Shown here one piece after another: positions 42,175 to 44,549 of a DNA stretch of 44,549 nt; position 1 is the stretch's first letter; every line of letters begins with the position of its first letter. The stretch is taken from the NCBI GenBank assembly GCA_020435205.1, contig JAGQZY010000010.1:1-44549 (forward strand). Direction: 5' to 3'. The notes below the pieces were generated by a model. The model was not told where the DNA came from and did not search any database. It was given only the letters and a program-made list of their open reading frames with translations. The DNA is from Bdellovibrionales bacterium. GTDB taxonomy: Bacteria; Bdellovibrionota; Bdellovibrionia; Bdellovibrionales; JAGQZY01. The position numbers were made by a program, and so were the translations under genes.

Positions 42175-42801
42175 TTATCCCTTCTTGGTTTTGGCGTAGG
42201 CTAGACAGAGTTCTTTAGCCACATCGATGGACTGCAAACTTTGTCGCACGAGTTTTTGAAAATAGTTGTAACCGACGACAGCAGGAATAGCCACGAAGAG
42301 GCCCACAGCGGTGGCAACAAGGGCATGGGCAATTCCTGCCATGACAGCTTCATTCCCCCCTGCATTCTGTGACAGATCGGCAAAGGCCTTCATGATTCCC
42401 AAAACAGTCCCTAAGAGACCAACAAATGGAGCGTTTGAGCCAACAGTTGCCAGGAAGTTCAAGTTTTTTTCCAATTTTGGCTTCTCAATCATGAGGAAAG
42501 AATTAAAAACTTCAGCGAGTCCTTTTTCTCCATCCATTTTCGCATGGCGAAGTCCATAACTGAGGGCTCGACCGGGAAGACTGTCTTTATTTTTAGAAAG
42601 CTCTTCTAACTCTTCAAGGTTATGGCTCAATAAAAGTTCTTGGGCGCGATTGCGAAACTCCATGTTTTTATTGAAGACAGAGCGGAGTGTGAGAAATCGC
42701 TCGATGATCATACCGATACTGATGATGCTGGTCATTAAAAGCATCCAGAGAATGATTTCGGCACTTCCTTGAGAAAGAACAAAAAACTTTTCCACTAACA
42801 C
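42175..42801 (-). CDS. exbB: ExbB/TolQ/MotA-family proton channel protein
   Basis: This 208-residue inner-membrane protein has three membrane segments (about residues 15-35, 120-145 and 155-185). The family signature appears as LATVGSNAPFVGLLGTVLGIMKAF followed by GIAHALVATAVGLFVAIPAVVGYN. It forms the proton-driven motor with the downstream ExbD/TolR-like protein. The start is GTG 42801, with AAGGAG 5 bases upstream. It is divergent from the lipoprotein gene at 42910. The assignment to ExbB rather than TolQ is uncertain. Confidence 0.9.
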   Translation of the reverse strand: MLVEKFFVLSQGSAEIILWMLLMTSIISIGMIIERFLTLRSVFNKNMEFRNRAQELLLSHNLEELEELSKNKDSLPGRALSYGLRHAKMDGEKGLAEVFNSFLMIEKPKLEKNLNFLATVGSNAPFVGLLGTVLGIMKAFADLSQNAGGNEAVMAGIAHALVATAVGLFVAIPAVVGYNYFQKLVRQSLQSIDVAKELCLAYAKTKKG

Positions 42802-42909
42802 GGGGACTCCTTGGTAAATAAATGCTGGCTACGATGAATGCGCGGTGCTCTATATTATGGTCATCGTCACTAGCCATTGTACAATAGATGTCCTGGCAGA
42901 GGTCAAGTT

Positions 42910-44549
42910 ATGGAGTCAATAGTAAAAAGAACTGGATGGTTGGTCCCCTTATTATTCTTGGCTATGGGATGCACCCCATTAACGACCAGTAAGCCGCCCA
43001 TCATAGTGATATTAGTCGAGTCTTTGGCGGAGGACGAGTACCTCTGCTCTCAGCAGCGCAATATTGAAGACCTAGAATACTTAGTGAACAGTTGCCCCGA
43101 TTTTATTCGCTTCACCCATGTCTTTTCCCCTTCACCTTTGACCAAGCCAGCTCTGGCTACACTCATGACGGGTTTGCCGATCCAAAAGCACAAAGTCTTC
43201 CACAATGGGCCTTTGGCTCTGTCCAGTGAGTTTCAGACCCTCGCGGAACAGGCTCTCGGGCAGCAAATGCGGACAGCTCTGTTTTCAGGAGGAATTCCTC
43301 TCCTTAATAATTTTGGGCTTGGCCAAGGTTTTGAAATTTTTTCTGATAGCTTTAGCTCCAATCGAAATTATTTCCGCCCCTTTCAAGAGACATTATCCGA
43401 AGCCTTGTCATGGGCTGATAAAACGGCAAAACATAGTAGTTTTTTTATGACTCTTTATTTGCCGGACCTACTGTATGTGCAAAGAGTGACCACCACCGAC
43501 GAGGGTCAAGAGCGTTCGCGCAACCATCAAGCACAGCTGCAAGAATTTTATGAGTCCTTTAACTGGATGATTGGTGAATGGAAAGCACGTAAACTTTGGG
43601 ACAAATCTCACGTTGTTGTGTTGGGTTTAGGGTCGCAGTCTCAGTCTATGGGCGACCGGGATCGTATCTCCTCACCGGCTCTGCACGTCCCGTTGCAGAT
43701 CAAATTAGCAAAAGGAACAGAAAGTAACTTGGAGGAGTTTCAAACAAAATTGACATCTTTTCACCATATTGGCAGCTGGCTCGAAAAAATGATTTCTTAC
43801 CACAGGTCTCAGGGCTCTCTGCTTTTACCTTACCAAGAGGATGATAGCATGATTCCTTTGCGCTCGGACTGGGCCCTTTGGCAAAATTTGCGGAGAGATC
43901 CCGTAGTGGGTTTGCGCAAGAAGCAATACCTTTTTCAATTGAGTCCTGTATTTCGAGTTTTTGATTCTTATTTTGATGACCAAGAAGTTGATTTTTTGCC
44001 AAAGGCTGAAGCTGTGAGCCTTGCCAAAAAATATGACATCCCCCAAAAGGCACAAAGCTATTTTGAAGATCCTTGTCTTTCAAAATATATTCAATCCGAA
44101 CTCTACCCTGATGGAAAGGTTGAACTTTGCACTGATTTTCCGCATGAAAAAAATAGCCATTTTCTCGGGCAAAAATTGGACCGCCTCTATCAAATTAGTG
44201 ATTCGATCAAAGAAAATGCTGATCAATTTAGCCAGTTCATTAGTGATCCAGAAAGTCGCAATGATCCCTTTTTGCATGGATGGATGGTACGCTATGCCCT
44301 TGAAAACAAAAAGTGGACAGACCTTCTCAGTCTCGCGACCGATGAACAAGATGTTAGCGTCGCCTTAGTGGCTCGACTCAACCTTGGTGAAACCCCTGAT
44401 GGCAAAGGTTTTGATGGTTGCCTTCAATATTTTGTCGACTTAAATCATCCCATGGAGGACTTTTATCAAGATTGTGATGATGTTGGGCTGCGAAGAGTTG
44501 TCGAAGGCTTGGGTAAATTGCGCAGCGGAGAATTGGCATCACCGTCCTT
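42910..44549 (+). CDS. lipoprotein with a sulfatase-like domain, 3' end outside window
   Basis: An open frame runs from ATG 42910 to the window edge (546 codons, no stop). AGAGG lies 7 bases before the ATG. Residues 1-21 are a lipoprotein signal with lipobox LAMGC (Cys21). Residues about 30-290 resemble the alkaline phosphatase/sulfatase fold: IVILVESLAEDEY replaces the metal-binding VLDTLRAD-type strand, and SPSPLTKPALATLMTGLP corresponds to the nucleophile segment. HVVVLGLGSQSQ stands where the metal-binding DHG is expected, so metal ligands appear lost. Residues 290 onward are a helical part of unknown type. Membership of the superfamily is likely, catalytic activity doubtful. Confidence 0.6.
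   Translation, partial: MESIVKRTGWLVPLLFLAMGCTPLTTSKPPIIVILVESLAEDEYLCSQQRNIEDLEYLVNSCPDFIRFTHVFSPSPLTKPALATLMTGLPIQKHKVFHNGPLALSSEFQTLAEQALGQQMRTALFSGGIPLLNNFGLGQGFEIFSDSFSSNRNYFRPFQETLSEALSWADKTAKHSSFFMTLYLPDLLYVQRVTTTDEGQERSRNHQAQLQEFYESFNWMIGEWKARKLWDKSHVVVLGLGSQSQSMGDRDRISSPALHVPLQIKLAKGTESNLEEFQTKLTSFHHIGSWLEKMISYHRSQGSLLLPYQEDDSMIPLRSDWALWQNLRRDPVVGLRKKQYLFQLSPVFRVFDSYFDDQEVDFLPKAEAVSLAKKYDIPQKAQSYFEDPCLSKYIQSELYPDGKVELCTDFPHEKNSHFLGQKLDRLYQISDSIKENADQFSQFISDPESRNDPFLHGWMVRYALENKKWTDLLSLATDEQDVSVALVARLNLGETPDGKGFDGCLQYFVDLNHPMEDFYQDCDDVGLRRVVEGLGKLRSGELASPS

Noticed and set aside
1-44549. Mobile elements, CRISPR arrays, tRNA genes, prophage
   Set aside because: No transposase or integrase motifs, regular spaced repeats or tRNA-like cloverleaf sequences were seen on reading both strands.

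Overview
The window looks like chromosomal DNA of a free-living, aerobic Gram-negative bacterium. It is moderately AT-rich, gene-dense, and uses AAGGAG-type ribosome binding sites with many start/stop overlaps. The gene set fits a deltaproteobacterial or Bdellovibrio-like lineage: lipoproteins, an outer-membrane barrel, an ExbBD motor, a leucine-degradation operon, OxyR, HPPD and an M16 lipoprotein. That assignment is inference, because no rRNA or other taxonomic marker sits in the window apart from RNase P RNA. I see no transposase, integrase, CRISPR array, prophage or tRNA.

Layout. Positions 1-1750 hold the tail of a probable LAS-type peptidase, a small exported protein and an exported SH3/3D-domain protein (envelope work). 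Positions 1815-6234 hold a GNAT acetyltransferase, an AMP-forming ligase, an SGNH hydrolase-like protein and, convergent and overlapping, an MBOAT acyltransferase. Together they resemble the DltA/DltD/DltB or AlgI/AlgJ logic of activating an acyl group and exporting it to a surface polymer, but no carrier protein is visible. Then come a DUF6356-like membrane protein with an apparently leaderless promoter, a pilin-like protein, a GT-C membrane glycosyltransferase, MscS and a 27-residue membrane peptide gene.

Positions 10437-10793 are RNase P RNA (rnpB) with its terminator. Positions 10792-13360 (minus) encode a two-gene osmoprotectant ABC importer. Positions 13458-14953 (minus) hold a TPMT-like methyltransferase and a membrane-anchored protein.

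Positions 15144-20285 (plus) form a liu operon for leucine/isovalerate catabolism: methylcrotonyl-CoA carboxylase beta subunit, methylglutaconyl-CoA hydratase, a biotin carboxylase and a separate biotin carrier (a split alpha subunit), and HMG-CoA lyase. Tail-to-tail with it, 24921-20282 (minus) is a compact pantothenate-to-CoA operon: Rossmann/DUF2520 protein (probable ketopantoate reductase), panB, panC, coaBC, coaX and panD.

Positions 25088-28555 contain three exported or membrane proteins of unknown function. The third has a near-consensus sigma-54 promoter. Positions 28663-30503 are an oxidative-stress unit: an OxyR-like operator, a peroxiredoxin-glutaredoxin fusion, an intercistronic hairpin and oxyR. 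Next are a HAD 5'-nucleotidase and a rhodanese (minus), a Pif1-like helicase, hpd, ribD, a small outer-membrane barrel, a NodIJ-type ABC exporter with msrB, a large M16 lipoprotein protease, an ExbB/ExbD pair (minus), and at the right edge a lipoprotein with a sulfatase-like but apparently degenerate domain.

The best candidates for something under-described are the carrier-less acylation cassette at the left, the sigma-54-driven exported coiled-coil protein with its divergent exported neighbour, and the tiny membrane peptide gene before mscS.
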